This document shows positions 16,633 through 25,643 of a stretch of 64,000 nucleotides of DNA, piece after piece. Under the pieces are notes generated by a model. That model had not been told where the DNA came from. It was given only the letters and a program-made list of their open reading frames with translations, and ran no database searches. This DNA is from Bog-532 sp965277615 (GTDB lineage Bacteria; Actinomycetota; Actinomycetes; Streptosporangiales; Streptosporangiaceae): NCBI GenBank assembly GCA_965277615.1, contig CBDIDG010000004.1, forward strand, positions 868,001 to 932,000, read 5' to 3'. The translations under genes were made by a program, and so were the position numbers. The first letter of the stretch is position 1; the number at the start of each line of letters is the position of its first letter.

Positions 16633-17799
16633 TCAGTCCGCCTTGTCGAAGATCTGCGGCAGGCCCAGGACGCGTTCGGCGATCGTATTTCGCTGAATTT
16701 CCGCCGTGCCCGTGCCGATCGTGGCGGCGCGGCTACGCAGGTAGTTGCGCACCCATCGACCTCCCTGTACCGCACCGGTCGCCGGGTCCAGCAACAGCGC
16801 GTCGGGCCCGAGCAGTTCCATGGCCAGCTCATAGAGACTCTGCTCCAGCAGGCTCTGGTAGAGGCGTGAAGTTGAAGACGCCGCGCCTGGTTCACCGGTC
16901 CGGCGGATCTCGCTGATGGTGCGCTGGGCGGTGAGTTGCATGATCCGCACCCGGATTTCCAGCTGGGCCACCCGGTCCCGCGCCACCTCGTCGGCCAGCG
17001 CACCGCGCTCTTTCAGCAGCGAGACGAGTTCGTCCCACACCCGGCGGAACAACGCAGCCTGGCTCAGCGCGCGGGTCGCCCGTTCGTGGCCCAGGCTGGT
17101 GCGGGCTACGCCCCAGCCCTTATCCTGCTCGCCGATCCGGTTGGTGACCGGTACCCGTACCTCGTCGAAGAAAATCTCGCAGAAATGGGTACCACCCGAC
17201 ATGTCCCTGATCGGGCGCAGCGTGATGCCCGGGGTGGTGAGGTCGATCAGCAGATATGTGATGCCCGCCGAGCGCGACTGTTGCGTCCCGGTACGGACCA
17301 GCGCGTAGAGCCAGTCCGCGACGTCAGCGTTGCTGCTCCATACCTTCTGGCCGTTGAGCACGTACTCGTCGCGCTCACGACGCGCCGTGGTGCGCAGAGC
17401 GGGCAGATCCGAGCCAGCCTCCGGTTCGGAGAAGCCCTGGGCCCACACCACGTCGCCCCGCAGCATCGGGCGCAGAAACCGCTCCCGCTGCCGGTCCGTG
17501 CCGAACCGGATGATGGTCGGACCGGCGATGTTGGGGCCATTGCCTGGATGCCCCGGCACCCGCGCCCGGGCGACCTCCTCGTAGTAGCTGATCTGTTTGT
17601 CCAGGTCGAGGTCACAGCCGCCGTACTCCCGTGGCCAGGCGGGACCGGCGAACCCGTGATCGAACAGCGTCGCCGCCCAGGCCTGCTGCCAGCGGGTGCG
17701 CTCCTGACGCGAACCTTTGGGGCTCCGCCCCGGATGATTGGCGTCCAGGAAGCTCCTCAGCCGCTGACGAAACTGCTCGGTGCTCTCCGCCCCGGTCAA
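16633..17799 (-). CDS. Acyl-CoA dehydrogenase, large-type subunit of a pair
   Basis: A 388-residue dehydrogenase with WAQGFSEPEAGSDLPALRT, VLNGQKVWSSNAD and the C-terminal GTGTAEIQRNTIAERVLGLP signature. The assigned start is TTG at 17799, one base after the stop of the upstream dehydrogenase. The longer frame runs over that gene with low-complexity sequence. With its neighbour it forms a pair typical of actinobacterial alpha2-beta2 FadE complexes that act on bulky acyl-CoAs such as steroid side chains. Confidence 0.87.
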   Translation of the reverse strand: MTGAESTEQFRQRLRSFLDANHPGRSPKGSRQERTRWQQAWAATLFDHGFAGPAWPREYGGCDLDLDKQISYYEEVARARVPGHPGNGPNIAGPTIIRFGTDRQRERFLRPMLRGDVVWAQGFSEPEAGSDLPALRTTARRERDEYVLNGQKVWSSNADVADWLYALVRTGTQQSRSAGITYLLIDLTTPGITLRPIRDMSGGTHFCEIFFDEVRVPVTNRIGEQDKGWGVARTSLGHERATRALSQAALFRRVWDELVSLLKERGALADEVARDRVAQLEIRVRIMQLTAQRTISEIRRTGEPGAASSTSRLYQSLLEQSLYELAMELLGPDALLLDPATGAVQGGRWVRNYLRSRAATIGTGTAEIQRNTIAERVLGLPQIFDKAD

Positions 17800-17800
17800 G

Positions 17801-18871
17801 TCAGATCCCCACCCGATCCGCAAGTGTCCGCCGGTGCTCGCGCGGGGTGCCGTACAGGAGCTGGTCGGCCCGGGCCCGGCGCAGATGCAGGTGCGCGTCG
17901 TGCTCCCAGGTGAAGCCGATGCCGCCATGCAGCTGAATGGTTTCCTGGGCGATGTGTACGTACGTCTCGGCGCACCAGGAGGCGGCGGCCGAAGCCATTG
18001 CCATATCCGTGACGCCGACCGCCAGCTGGTCGCGGGCCTGGTAGGCGATGGAGCGGGCGGCTTCCAGCTCGACGAGCAGGTCCGCGCACCGGTGCTTGAT
18101 GGCCTGAAACGAGCCGATGGGCACGCCGAACTGCACGCGGGTCTTCGCGTAGCCGACGATCATCTCCAGGCAGCGCGCCGCCGCGCCGACCTGCTCGCAG
18201 GCCACTGCGGCCAGCAGCAAGCAGCGCGCACGATCGAGCAGGTCCGGCCCACGGCCGAGCAGGACGGCCGGCACGCCGGCCAGTTCGACAGCGGCCACCG
18301 GGCGCGTGCCGTCCAGGGCTTCGCGAGGGCGCACCGTCACGCCCGGTGCGGTCGCATCCACCGCGAGCAGCACGACCTCCGGGCCGGCGCCGACGGCGGC
18401 TGCGACCACGAATAGGGCGGCGTGGGTCGCGTCGGGGACGTGCCCGGCCGAGCCGCCGACCGTCCAGCCGCTGTCGGCGGAGCTGGCCGCCAGCGTGCCG
18501 CCGAGGATCACGGTGGCGATGGTCTGGCCGCCAGCTAGTCCCGGCAGCAGCGTCCGCCTGGGCTCTTCCTGGCCGCCCGCCACGACCACGGCCGCGGCGA
18601 CCGCGGTGCTCAGCAGCGGCACCGGCGCGAGCGCCGCCCCGAACTCCTCCAGCACCACCCCCAGTTCCCCGAACGAGTAACCCGCTCCGCCGTACGACTC
18701 CGGGATACCGATCCCGGTGAACCCGAGCGACGCGCTGGCAGTGCTCCAGGCCGCGCCGTCGAAGCCCTTCCCGTCCGCGGCGGCCCGCACCGTTGCGCTG
18801 GGCAATGCGTCGGCCAGGAAGGCGCGGACCGAGGCGCGGAGCTGCTCGATCTCGTCGTCAGACGCTGCCAT
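17801..18871 (-). CDS. Acyl-CoA dehydrogenase, small-type subunit of a pair
   Basis: A 356-residue dehydrogenase-fold protein. It has GVPIGSFQAIKHRCADL and IQLHGGIGFTWEHDAHLHLRRA in the C-terminal helical domain but lacks the terminal IQRN-type tail of its downstream partner. The middle domain is divergent (proline/alanine-rich), as in non-catalytic or FAD-sharing subunits of heteromeric FadE enzymes. ATG at 18871 follows an AT-rich promoter island. Confidence 0.87.
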   Translation of the reverse strand: MAASDDEIEQLRASVRAFLADALPSATVRAAADGKGFDGAAWSTASASLGFTGIGIPESYGGAGYSFGELGVVLEEFGAALAPVPLLSTAVAAAVVVAGGQEEPRRTLLPGLAGGQTIATVILGGTLAASSADSGWTVGGSAGHVPDATHAALFVVAAAVGAGPEVVLLAVDATAPGVTVRPREALDGTRPVAAVELAGVPAVLLGRGPDLLDRARCLLLAAVACEQVGAAARCLEMIVGYAKTRVQFGVPIGSFQAIKHRCADLLVELEAARSIAYQARDQLAVGVTDMAMASAAASWCAETYVHIAQETIQLHGGIGFTWEHDAHLHLRRARADQLLYGTPREHRRTLADRVGI

Positions 18872-18889
18872 CGCTCTCGCTCTCGTCTC

Positions 18890-18897
18890 GTAAACAG
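18890..18897. promoter_or_regulatory. GTAAACAG octamer upstream of dehydrogenase pair
   Basis: GTAAACAG lies 19 bp upstream of the ATG at 18871 in an AT-rich stretch (GTAATAAAATACACTAATTT). The same octamer occurs at 63587 and, inverted, at 12974, each in a promoter region. It is a candidate regulator half-site. Confidence 0.4.
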
Positions 18898-18934
18898 GTA
18901 ATAAAATACACTAATTTCGACTACACACGAGGTC

Positions 18935-19852
18935 TCATCCGGCCAGGCCGAGCAGTCGCGCGGGGTTCTCACGGACGAAGCGAGTCAGCAATTTTTCAGC
19001 GACCCCCGCATCCCAGAGCATGTCCAGGTAGCCGCGGAGCCCAGCGGCCGGACGGGGCGACTCGGTCGTCCAGCCGTAGTCGGTCGAGAGAACCACGCGC
19101 CGCGGATCCAGCTGGCCCAGCGCCGCCAGCACCTGCCCGAACACCGCCGGGCGACCTACGCAGCTGTGCGCGGAGAACTCGACGACGGCGCCAAGCTCAG
19201 CGAGCTCGGCGCACTGGGCCACGGTCAGCTGTGGGCCGGCGACCTGCTGCATCGCGTGGGTGACCACGAGCTTGCCGCGGTGGCCGAACTCACGGGCCAC
19301 GGCAACGTGCTCGGCGGCGGAGATGTGGCCGGTCGCGAGCACCGCGTCGTGCTCGGCCACCAGCGCCATGATGTCCAGCACCTCCGGGCGCAGCTGGCCC
19401 TCCGGGCCGGTGGTCCTGATGCCGGTGCCGCCCACCCGGCGCAGGAACGGGTTGTTGTCCGCCGCGGAGATGGTCGGCAGCCAGACCACGGCCGCGCCGG
19501 AATTAAGCGCGACTTCAACCGCAGCCGGATTCACCCCGCCGACGTGGGTGTCACAGCAGATCGCCCCGAAGACGCGCACCCCGGGCACCCGCTCGCCGAC
19601 CAGGCGGGCGAGCAGGCCGGTCGGGAACTCGTGCCCCTTGAGCACGATCGCCCCCATACCGAACGCGGCGGCGTCCTGGGCCGCCTCGAACGGGTCCACC
19701 GAGTGCGGTGTGCCGACAGCGCGAGCGATCAGCGGTTCCGGGCCGAAGTGGCAGTGCAGGTCGATCGCGCCGTCGACCACCATGCCGGACCGGACCCGGG
19801 CCGTGCGCTGCGCCTCCAGGCCGTCCGCGGGCGGGTTCAGCGCAGCCGCCAT
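18935..19852 (-). CDS. Amidohydrolase-like metal-dependent hydrolase (DUF6282-like)
   Basis: A 305-residue TIM-barrel hydrolase of the amidohydrolase type. It shows IDLHCHFGPEPL (the metal-binding HxH), further histidines in LKGHEFP and ATGHISAAEH, THAMQQ, and a final STDYGW Asp. The assignment to the DUF6282 subgroup is from memory of its motif pattern. ATG at 19852 overlaps the hydratase stop by 16 bp. It probably hydrolyses a ring or amide/lactone bond. The substrate is unknown. Confidence 0.75.
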   Translation of the reverse strand: MAAALNPPADGLEAQRTARVRSGMVVDGAIDLHCHFGPEPLIARAVGTPHSVDPFEAAQDAAAFGMGAIVLKGHEFPTGLLARLVGERVPGVRVFGAICCDTHVGGVNPAAVEVALNSGAAVVWLPTISAADNNPFLRRVGGTGIRTTGPEGQLRPEVLDIMALVAEHDAVLATGHISAAEHVAVAREFGHRGKLVVTHAMQQVAGPQLTVAQCAELAELGAVVEFSAHSCVGRPAVFGQVLAALGQLDPRRVVLSTDYGWTTESPRPAAGLRGYLDMLWDAGVAEKLLTRFVRENPARLLGLAG

Positions 19853-20610
19853 CGGGGCTGGACGAAGCTCGCCCGGTCCACCTGCCGCTGCCCGACCGGA
19901 TTCGCCAGCTGCGTGTACATCAGGCCGGTCGCCTGGGCCCCGGTGCGCGTCATGTCCAGCGACTCCCAGATCGCCCGGACGGTGCCCTGGGTCGCCACCG
20001 TCGGCTTGGCGGCGATCGTGGCCGCCAGTTCGCCGGCGCGCGCCCACAACTGATCGTCCGGCACAATCTCCGAGACGAGCCCGATCTGCAGCGCCCGGCT
20101 GGCCGACATGCGTTCGTCCAGGCCCAGCAGCGCCCACCGCAGCACCTCCCCCACCGGGATGCGCCGGGCCAGGCCCATCGGCTCCAGCGCGGAGGTCATG
20201 CCGTAGCTCACGTGGGGATCGAAGAAGGTCGCCGATTCGTCGCAGATCACGATGTCGGCCTCGTTCACCCAGTAGAACGCGCCACCGGCACACATGCCGT
20301 TGATCGCGATCACCATCGGCTTCCAGCAGTCGTTGGCTTTCGGGCCGAGGAACTTGCCCGGGTCGTCCCAGGCCCAGAAGTTCGGCGGCTTGTCGATGCC
20401 CTTCACGACGTCCACGCCGGTGCTGAACGCGCGCTCGCCGCTGGCCCGCACGACGCTCACGTGGATGTCGTCGTCCTCCCGGATCCGCTTCCAGACGTCG
20501 CCGAACTCCTCGCACATCTGCTGGTTGAACGCGTTCAGCCGATCGGGCCGGTTGAGCGTCACGGTCGCGACGTGACCGGCGAGATCGAACAGGATCGTCT
20601 CGTAGCTCAT
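19837..20610 (-). CDS. Enoyl-CoA hydratase/isomerase
   Basis: A 257-residue crotonase. VTLNRPDRLNAFNQQM is near the N-terminus, ERAFSTGVDVVKG forms the first oxyanion loop and INGMCAGGAFYWVNEADIV the second. The C-terminal part is typical. It is coupled to the following hydratase gene by ATGA and to the amidohydrolase by overlap. Likely hydration or isomerisation of an enoyl-CoA. Confidence 0.87.
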   Translation of the reverse strand: MSYETILFDLAGHVATVTLNRPDRLNAFNQQMCEEFGDVWKRIREDDDIHVSVVRASGERAFSTGVDVVKGIDKPPNFWAWDDPGKFLGPKANDCWKPMVIAINGMCAGGAFYWVNEADIVICDESATFFDPHVSYGMTSALEPMGLARRIPVGEVLRWALLGLDERMSASRALQIGLVSEIVPDDQLWARAGELAATIAAKPTVATQGTVRAIWESLDMTRTGAQATGLMYTQLANPVGQRQVDRASFVQPRWRLR

Positions 20611-21362
20611 TGCGCCCCCTTCGCGCCGTCGAGACCGAAGCGGCCTCCGGCTCGTTCACGGAAATCGGGGCCGACGCGGGCCGGCACCCGGTACGCCTCG
20701 TCGGCGAGCCCGTCGGCCAGCCTCATGCCGTCGGTGCGCAACAGCAGCCGCTTGTGTTCCCGATGGCTGAACCACGACCCCGCCACGATCGTCTCGACCA
20801 GGCCGGCGACCGCGGCGTCGAGCTGATCGTCGGTCACGCACAGCGACGCCAGCCCCATGTCGTGCGCCGCCCGGCCGTCGTACTCGCGGGCGGTGAACAT
20901 CATCTCGCGCGCCCGGTACGCACCGACCCGCCGCGGCAGGCGCTGCGTCATCCCCCAGCCGGCGACGAGGGAGAAGCGCGCGTGCGTGTCCGCGAAGCGC
21001 GCGGATTCAGCCGCGACGATCAGGTCAGCCGCGAGCGCCAGCTCGAGGCCGCCGGTGACGCAGTGACCGTGCACGGCCGCTACGGTCGGCTGGGGCAGGC
21101 CGGCGAGCTTCTCGATCACCGACGCCTGATAGTGGTGGCGCGGCGCCCGGGTCGGCTTGGAGATGTCAGCGCCGGCGCTGAAGCAGCCGCCGGCCCCGCG
21201 CAGCACGACCGCGCCGATCTCGCCGGTGCGGGCCGCGATGTCGTCGAAGCAGGCCTCAAGCGCCTGGAAAACCTCGATGTTCAGGGCATTGCGCTTACCG
21301 GGACGGTTGAGCGTCAGGGTCGTCACCCCGCCGTCGTCTGTGCGCAGGACGACATCCTCCAC
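20607..21362 (-). CDS. Enoyl-CoA hydratase/isomerase
   Basis: A 251-residue crotonase with LTLNRPGKRNALN, GCFSAGADISK and GHCVTGGLELALAADLIV. GTG at 21362 is chosen because an ideal AGGAGG lies 6 nt upstream. The longer versions from 21377 or 21410 would put that site inside the coding region. It is first in a three-gene leftward operon (two hydratases and an amidohydrolase) and divergent from the dehydrogenase pair at 21456. Confidence 0.85.
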   Translation of the reverse strand: MEDVVLRTDDGGVTTLTLNRPGKRNALNIEVFQALEACFDDIAARTGEIGAVVLRGAGGCFSAGADISKPTRAPRHHYQASVIEKLAGLPQPTVAAVHGHCVTGGLELALAADLIVAAESARFADTHARFSLVAGWGMTQRLPRRVGAYRAREMMFTAREYDGRAAHDMGLASLCVTDDQLDAAVAGLVETIVAGSWFSHREHKRLLLRTDGMRLADGLADEAYRVPARVGPDFRERAGGRFGLDGAKGAQ

Positions 21363-21455
21363 AGGCCACCTCCTCATTGCCGACCACTCTTGCCGTCTTA
21401 AATAGTGCATATAGCATAATGATTAATTCCTGTCGCCAAGCAGAGACGGAGCGCC

Positions 21456-22580
21456 ATGGGCACGGCTGGCACCTCCTACGAAGAGCGGGAGGCATTGCGC
21501 GCGAGCCTGCGGTCCTTCTTCGCCAGGTACTCCCCGGAGGCTGAGGTGCGCCGCCTGATGGCCACGCGCGAGGGCTACGACCCCGCGGTGTGGCGGCACA
21601 TGGCGAATGAGCTCGGCCTGCAGGGCATGGCTGTGCCGGAGCAGTTCGGCGGGAGCGGCTTCGGCGCGGCCGACCTGCAAATCGTCATGGAGGAGATGGG
21701 ACGCGCGCTGGTCTGCGCACCGTTCTTCGCCTCGGCGGTGCTCGCCACAAACCTGCTGCTGTCCTCCGGAGACACCGCCGCCTGCCAGCAGGTGCTGCCC
21801 GGCCTCAGCGACGGGTCGGTGATCGCCTCCGTCGCGGCCACCGGCGCCAGCGGTGCGTGGGATGCCCCCGACGTCTGGGAGTCCGTGGCCACCCCGGACG
21901 GTGAAGGATGGACGATCACCGGCCGCAAGACGTTCGTGCCAGACGCGCTCGCGGCCGGCTTGCTGCTGGTCACGGCGCAGTCGCCGGACGGGCCGAGCGT
22001 GTTCGGCGTCAAAGCAGCGGCCGCGGGTGTCGGCCGGCAGCCGCTGGTGACCGTCGACGAGACACGTAAGCAGGGTACGGTCGAGTTCACCAGCGCCGTC
22101 GCACAGCTGATCGGGCCGGCCGGGCGTGGCGCGGAGATCCTGCAGCGTGCTCTGGTCCTGAGCGCGGTGGCACTGGCGGGCGAGCAGACCGGCGGGGCCC
22201 GCCGGGCGCTGGAGATCGCCGTCGAGTACGCGAAGGTGCGCGAGCAGTTCGGCCGGGTCATCGGCTCTTTCCAGGCGATCAAGCAGAAGTGCGCTGACGT
22301 GCTGCTGTCAGTCGAGGCGGCGACCTCTGCGGCCCGTGCGGCCGCCGAGGCGATCGACGCGCACAGCGAGGAGTACGTGGCGCTGGCCTATCTGGCCCTT
22401 GGCCTGGCGTCCGAGTCATACGTCTACGCGGTGACCGAGAACATCGAGGTACACGGGGGCATCGGGTTCACCTGGGAGGCCTCGGCGCAGTTGTATTACA
22501 AACGGGCGATCGCCGGCACTGCCCTGCTGGGCTCCCCCACCGCTCAGCGCGCAGCGCTGCTGACCGCGATGGGGCGGTGA
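21456..22580 (+). CDS. Acyl-CoA dehydrogenase, small-type subunit of a pair
   Basis: A 374-residue dehydrogenase with YAKVREQFGRVIGSFQAIKQKCADVL and IEVHGGIGFTWEASAQLYYKRA in the C-terminal domain. The middle domain is weakly conserved and the IQRN-type tail is absent. It is the first gene of a rightward pair with 22590, separated by 9 bp. An AT-rich region (TGCATATAGCA, about 21408-21418) lies between it and the divergent hydratase gene. Confidence 0.88.
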   Translation: MGTAGTSYEEREALRASLRSFFARYSPEAEVRRLMATREGYDPAVWRHMANELGLQGMAVPEQFGGSGFGAADLQIVMEEMGRALVCAPFFASAVLATNLLLSSGDTAACQQVLPGLSDGSVIASVAATGASGAWDAPDVWESVATPDGEGWTITGRKTFVPDALAAGLLLVTAQSPDGPSVFGVKAAAAGVGRQPLVTVDETRKQGTVEFTSAVAQLIGPAGRGAEILQRALVLSAVALAGEQTGGARRALEIAVEYAKVREQFGRVIGSFQAIKQKCADVLLSVEAATSAARAAAEAIDAHSEEYVALAYLALGLASESYVYAVTENIEVHGGIGFTWEASAQLYYKRAIAGTALLGSPTAQRAALLTAMGR

Positions 22581-22589
22581 GCCCAAGCC

Positions 22590-23825
22590 ATGGGGATCAG
22601 CAAGGATCTGCTGGAACTGGCCGACAACGAGCAGGAGCGGGCCTTCGCCGCCGAAGCGATCGGCTTCCTCACCGACAACGCGCCCCGGCGAACCGAAGCG
22701 GCGGTGCAGTGGGGCGTCGGCGAGGAGAGGCTGGCGCTGTTCCACGAGACCTCCGGCCAGCAGGAAATGGCCGAGGTCGAGGCGGCGCGCACCTGGCAGC
22801 GCAAACGCTGGGACGCCGGATTCGGCTGGATCACCGGGCCGGCCGAACACGGCGGCCGCGGGCTGCCCGACGCCTACGACCGCCTCTACCGCATGATCGA
22901 GGGCGCCTTCGACACCGTGGACACCAGCCCGCTGCGTATCGGGCTGGGCACCGTGCAGTCGTGTATCCGCTACCACGGCAGCCAGGAGCAGCTGGCCGAG
23001 TACGCGGTGGCGCTGATGAAGGGCGACAAGGTCGCCTGCCAGCTGTTCTCGGAACCAGAGGCCGGCTCGGACCTGGCCGGGGTGCGCACGCGGGCCACGC
23101 GGGTGGGCGACGGCTGGCGGCTGGACGGGCAGAAGGTGTGGACGTCCAACGGCAACTTCGCCGACATCGGCCTCGCCCTGACCCGGACCGACCCGGACGT
23201 GGCCAAGCACAAGGGACTGACGATGTTCATCGTCCCGATGCACACCCCCGGTATCGAAGTGCGCAAGCTGCGCCAGATGACCGGCGGCGCCAGTTTCTGC
23301 GAAGTCTTCCTGGACAGCGTCGTCGTTCCCGACTCATTGTGCATCGGCGAGCCCGGCAGCGGCTGGTCCGCCGCCATGACCACGCTGGCCCATGAACGGC
23401 AGGCTACCGGTGACCGCTCGCACGAACTGGTGGCGCGGGCGACCGAACTGCTCTGGATCCTCGCCCAGCGCAAAGGCCGGGACGCCGACCCGCTGATCCG
23501 TGACGCCTGGGCCAAGCTCTACTCGAACGTCCGGGCGGCCCGGTTCCAGCAGGAGCGGATGCAGCAGACGCCCGAGCATGCGCTCACCGGAGCGGAACGG
23601 GCCATGGACAAATTGTTCCTCGTCGGGAACCTGCGCGCCGTCGGCGCCCTGGCCCTGGAGCTACTGGGCCCCTCGTTCGCCGCCGACACCGGCGAATGGG
23701 GCACTTACAACTGGAACAAGTGGCTGATGGGCTCGCTCGGGTACCGGATCGCGGGTGGTACCGACGAAGTACTGCGGAACCTGCTCGGTGAACGGGTTCT
23801 GGGCCTGCCACGCGAACCGAAGTAG
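22590..23825 (+). CDS. Acyl-CoA dehydrogenase, large-type subunit of a pair
   Basis: A 411-residue dehydrogenase with ACQLFSEPEAGSDLAGVRT, RLDGQKVWTSNGNFADIG and the C-terminal IAGGTDEVLRNLLGERVLGLP signature. Together with the 21456 product it likely forms a heteromeric FadE enzyme. Decayed gene remnants follow directly, so the original operon probably extended further. Confidence 0.9.
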   Translation: MGISKDLLELADNEQERAFAAEAIGFLTDNAPRRTEAAVQWGVGEERLALFHETSGQQEMAEVEAARTWQRKRWDAGFGWITGPAEHGGRGLPDAYDRLYRMIEGAFDTVDTSPLRIGLGTVQSCIRYHGSQEQLAEYAVALMKGDKVACQLFSEPEAGSDLAGVRTRATRVGDGWRLDGQKVWTSNGNFADIGLALTRTDPDVAKHKGLTMFIVPMHTPGIEVRKLRQMTGGASFCEVFLDSVVVPDSLCIGEPGSGWSAAMTTLAHERQATGDRSHELVARATELLWILAQRKGRDADPLIRDAWAKLYSNVRAARFQQERMQQTPEHALTGAERAMDKLFLVGNLRAVGALALELLGPSFAADTGEWGTYNWNKWLMGSLGYRIAGGTDEVLRNLLGERVLGLPREPK

Positions 23826-23882
23826 GGACCGATATGACTGGTCGGGCCGGTCGTCTCCGAGTACACCAGCCGGGCACCGGCC

Positions 23883-24052
23883 ATGACCGGCAACTGGCTG
23901 GCCGCCGGCCTGCAATAGGCCGAGTTCGCGGTCGTCACCCTCAATCGGCCGGACCGCCTCAACGCGATCAACGACAACCTCGTCGCTGACCTTCTCGCGG
24001 CGCTGGATGCGGTCGCCGCTGACTCCGCGTGCCGGGCGGACGAGGACGCGAT
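23883..24052 (+). pseudogene. Decayed enoyl-CoA hydratase N-terminus
   Basis: From ATG 23883 the frame reads MTGNWLAAGLQ, then an in-frame TAG (23916-23918), then AEFAVVTLNRPDRLNAINDNLVADLLAALDAVAADS. This is an unmistakable crotonase N-terminal strand-turn. No oxyanion loops or C-terminal part follow, because the sequence passes into an SDR remnant. It is a dead fragment left by a deletion. Confidence 0.7.
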
Positions 24053-24085
24053 GGTACCGAACCATGATCAACCGGCCGTGACCGG

Positions 24086-24178
24086 GTGGGCCAGCCGGAG
24101 GACCTGGTCGGGACCTGCGTCTACCTCGCCAGTAAGGCGGCGAGATACGTCACCGGTACCATCATCTCCGTTTCCTAG
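24086..24178 (+). pseudogene. Decayed SDR C-terminal end
   Basis: A 30-residue frame with GQPEDLVGTCVYLASKAARYVTGTIISVS ends at TAG 24176-24178. This matches the last part of classical SDR proteins (PEDxxxxxxYLAS...YVTGxxxxV). The Rossmann domain and active site are missing. It is fused by deletion to the hydratase remnant upstream. The stop is in CTAG, shared with the stop of the convergent ligase gene. Confidence 0.68.
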
Positions 24179-25635
24179 TCCGGTAGCCTCTGCGCGCGCA
24201 GCCCCGCCCGGGCCGCCTTACCCGCGTTGTCGCGCAGCGGGCCGGCGACGAACTCCCAGCTGTCCGGCATCGGAACCGACGGGAACCGCTCGGCCAGGAC
24301 GCAGACCAGCTCGTCCACCAGGACACCGGATGACGCATCGACCAGGGCGTGCACCCGCTCGGTGCCGTCCGCGTCCGGCAGGCCGACGACGATCGCCGAC
24401 CGTACCGCAGGGTGGAACTCGATCGCCCCTTCGATCGGCAGGGGCGCGACCGGCCCGGCCGCGGTGTGGATCATGTCCTGCACCCGGTCGGCGAGGTAGA
24501 GCCAGCCCTCCTGGTCAAGCCAGCCCATGTCGCCGAACGTCTCCCATCCCCCGGCCGGGGCCTCGATCTGGGCGCCGAGATAATGGAAGTTGCGCCGCCC
24601 GGTGAGATCCCGCAGGTAGACCAGGCCCAGCTCGCCCGGCGCGAACCGCCCGCCCGCGGCATCGAAGATCGCGATCTCGCAACCGCTCGCGGCCCGGCCG
24701 ACGGAGCCCGGCCGGGCCAGCCAGTCGGTGCCGTTGATCCAGGTGCTGCCGCGGGCGTCGGTGGCGCCGTAGCTCTCCGCGATCCGCTCTGGGCCGAGCC
24801 AGTCGATCCAGGCCCGCTTGGCCCACGCCGGGATCCCGCCGGAGTACTGGGTGACGTAACGCAGCGAGGAAACGTCGTAGGCCGCGCGCACGTCAGCAGG
24901 CAGCTTGATCGTCGCCAGCATCGACGGCTGGGTCATGGCCAGCCAGTCGGCCCGGTGCTGCTGGACCAGCTGCAGCAGCTGCCGGGCGCCGAAGCTCCGC
25001 ATCAGGACCTGATGGCAGCCCATGGCCAGGGCGCAGGTCGTCGCGACGAAGCCGGTGCCGTCACAGATGTCCAGCGGCACGACGTGGGTGCCGTCGGCCT
25101 GCAACCCGTAGTGCCATGGACGGGCTGGGTTGACGATCGCGGGGACGTCGACGGAGATCAGCTTGGGCGGCCCCGTACTCCCGCCGCTGGAGCCGATCCG
25201 CAGCCGCGGCGACACCGGCACCCGCGGCAGCGCGCGGCCCGGACCGGGCCCGAACAGGTCCCCGAGCTGCAGGCAGCGCCGCCCGGGCCAGCCCTCGGCG
25301 CACCCGGGCGGGAAACCGACGGCGACCGTCGCCTGTGCCCGGCGGACCAGCTCGACGAGTTCACCGCGTTCCTTACGGGGATGCAGCGGTAGCGGTACCG
25401 CGCCGAGCCGCCAGACCGCGAAGACCGTCATCAGCAGTTCGGCGGAGTTCGTACCGCAAAGCGCGACCACCGAGGCCGGCGTCACACCGGCGTCAAGCAA
25501 CCGCCCGGCGGCGAGGTCGACGAGCTCGACGACCTGGCCCCGGGTGAACTGCCGGGAGCCGTCGGTGATCGCCACCCGGTGCGGCTCGCGGGCCGCGCAG
25601 TCGCGCAGCGCGTCAGATAGGGCGATGGCGGGCAT
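24175..25635 (-). CDS. Acyl-CoA synthetase / AMP-dependent ligase
   Basis: A 486-residue adenylate-forming enzyme. The phosphate-binding loop is SSGGSTGPPK, with ESYGATDARG, the hinge GDMGWLDQEGWLYLADRVQD and a C-terminal NAGKAARAG Lys. The usual SGG-N-Y/I-P-E loop is altered to HTAAGPVAPLPIEG, so activity may differ from classical ligases. It is likely to activate an acid as an acyl-AMP and then acyl-CoA. It is the last gene of the leftward run that includes the ferredoxin reductase and a dehydrogenase pair. Confidence 0.83.
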   Translation of the reverse strand: MPAIALSDALRDCAAREPHRVAITDGSRQFTRGQVVELVDLAAGRLLDAGVTPASVVALCGTNSAELLMTVFAVWRLGAVPLPLHPRKERGELVELVRRAQATVAVGFPPGCAEGWPGRRCLQLGDLFGPGPGRALPRVPVSPRLRIGSSGGSTGPPKLISVDVPAIVNPARPWHYGLQADGTHVVPLDICDGTGFVATTCALAMGCHQVLMRSFGARQLLQLVQQHRADWLAMTQPSMLATIKLPADVRAAYDVSSLRYVTQYSGGIPAWAKRAWIDWLGPERIAESYGATDARGSTWINGTDWLARPGSVGRAASGCEIAIFDAAGGRFAPGELGLVYLRDLTGRRNFHYLGAQIEAPAGGWETFGDMGWLDQEGWLYLADRVQDMIHTAAGPVAPLPIEGAIEFHPAVRSAIVVGLPDADGTERVHALVDASSGVLVDELVCVLAERFPSVPMPDSWEFVAGPLRDNAGKAARAGLRAQRLPD

Positions 25636-25643
25636 CGGCGGCC

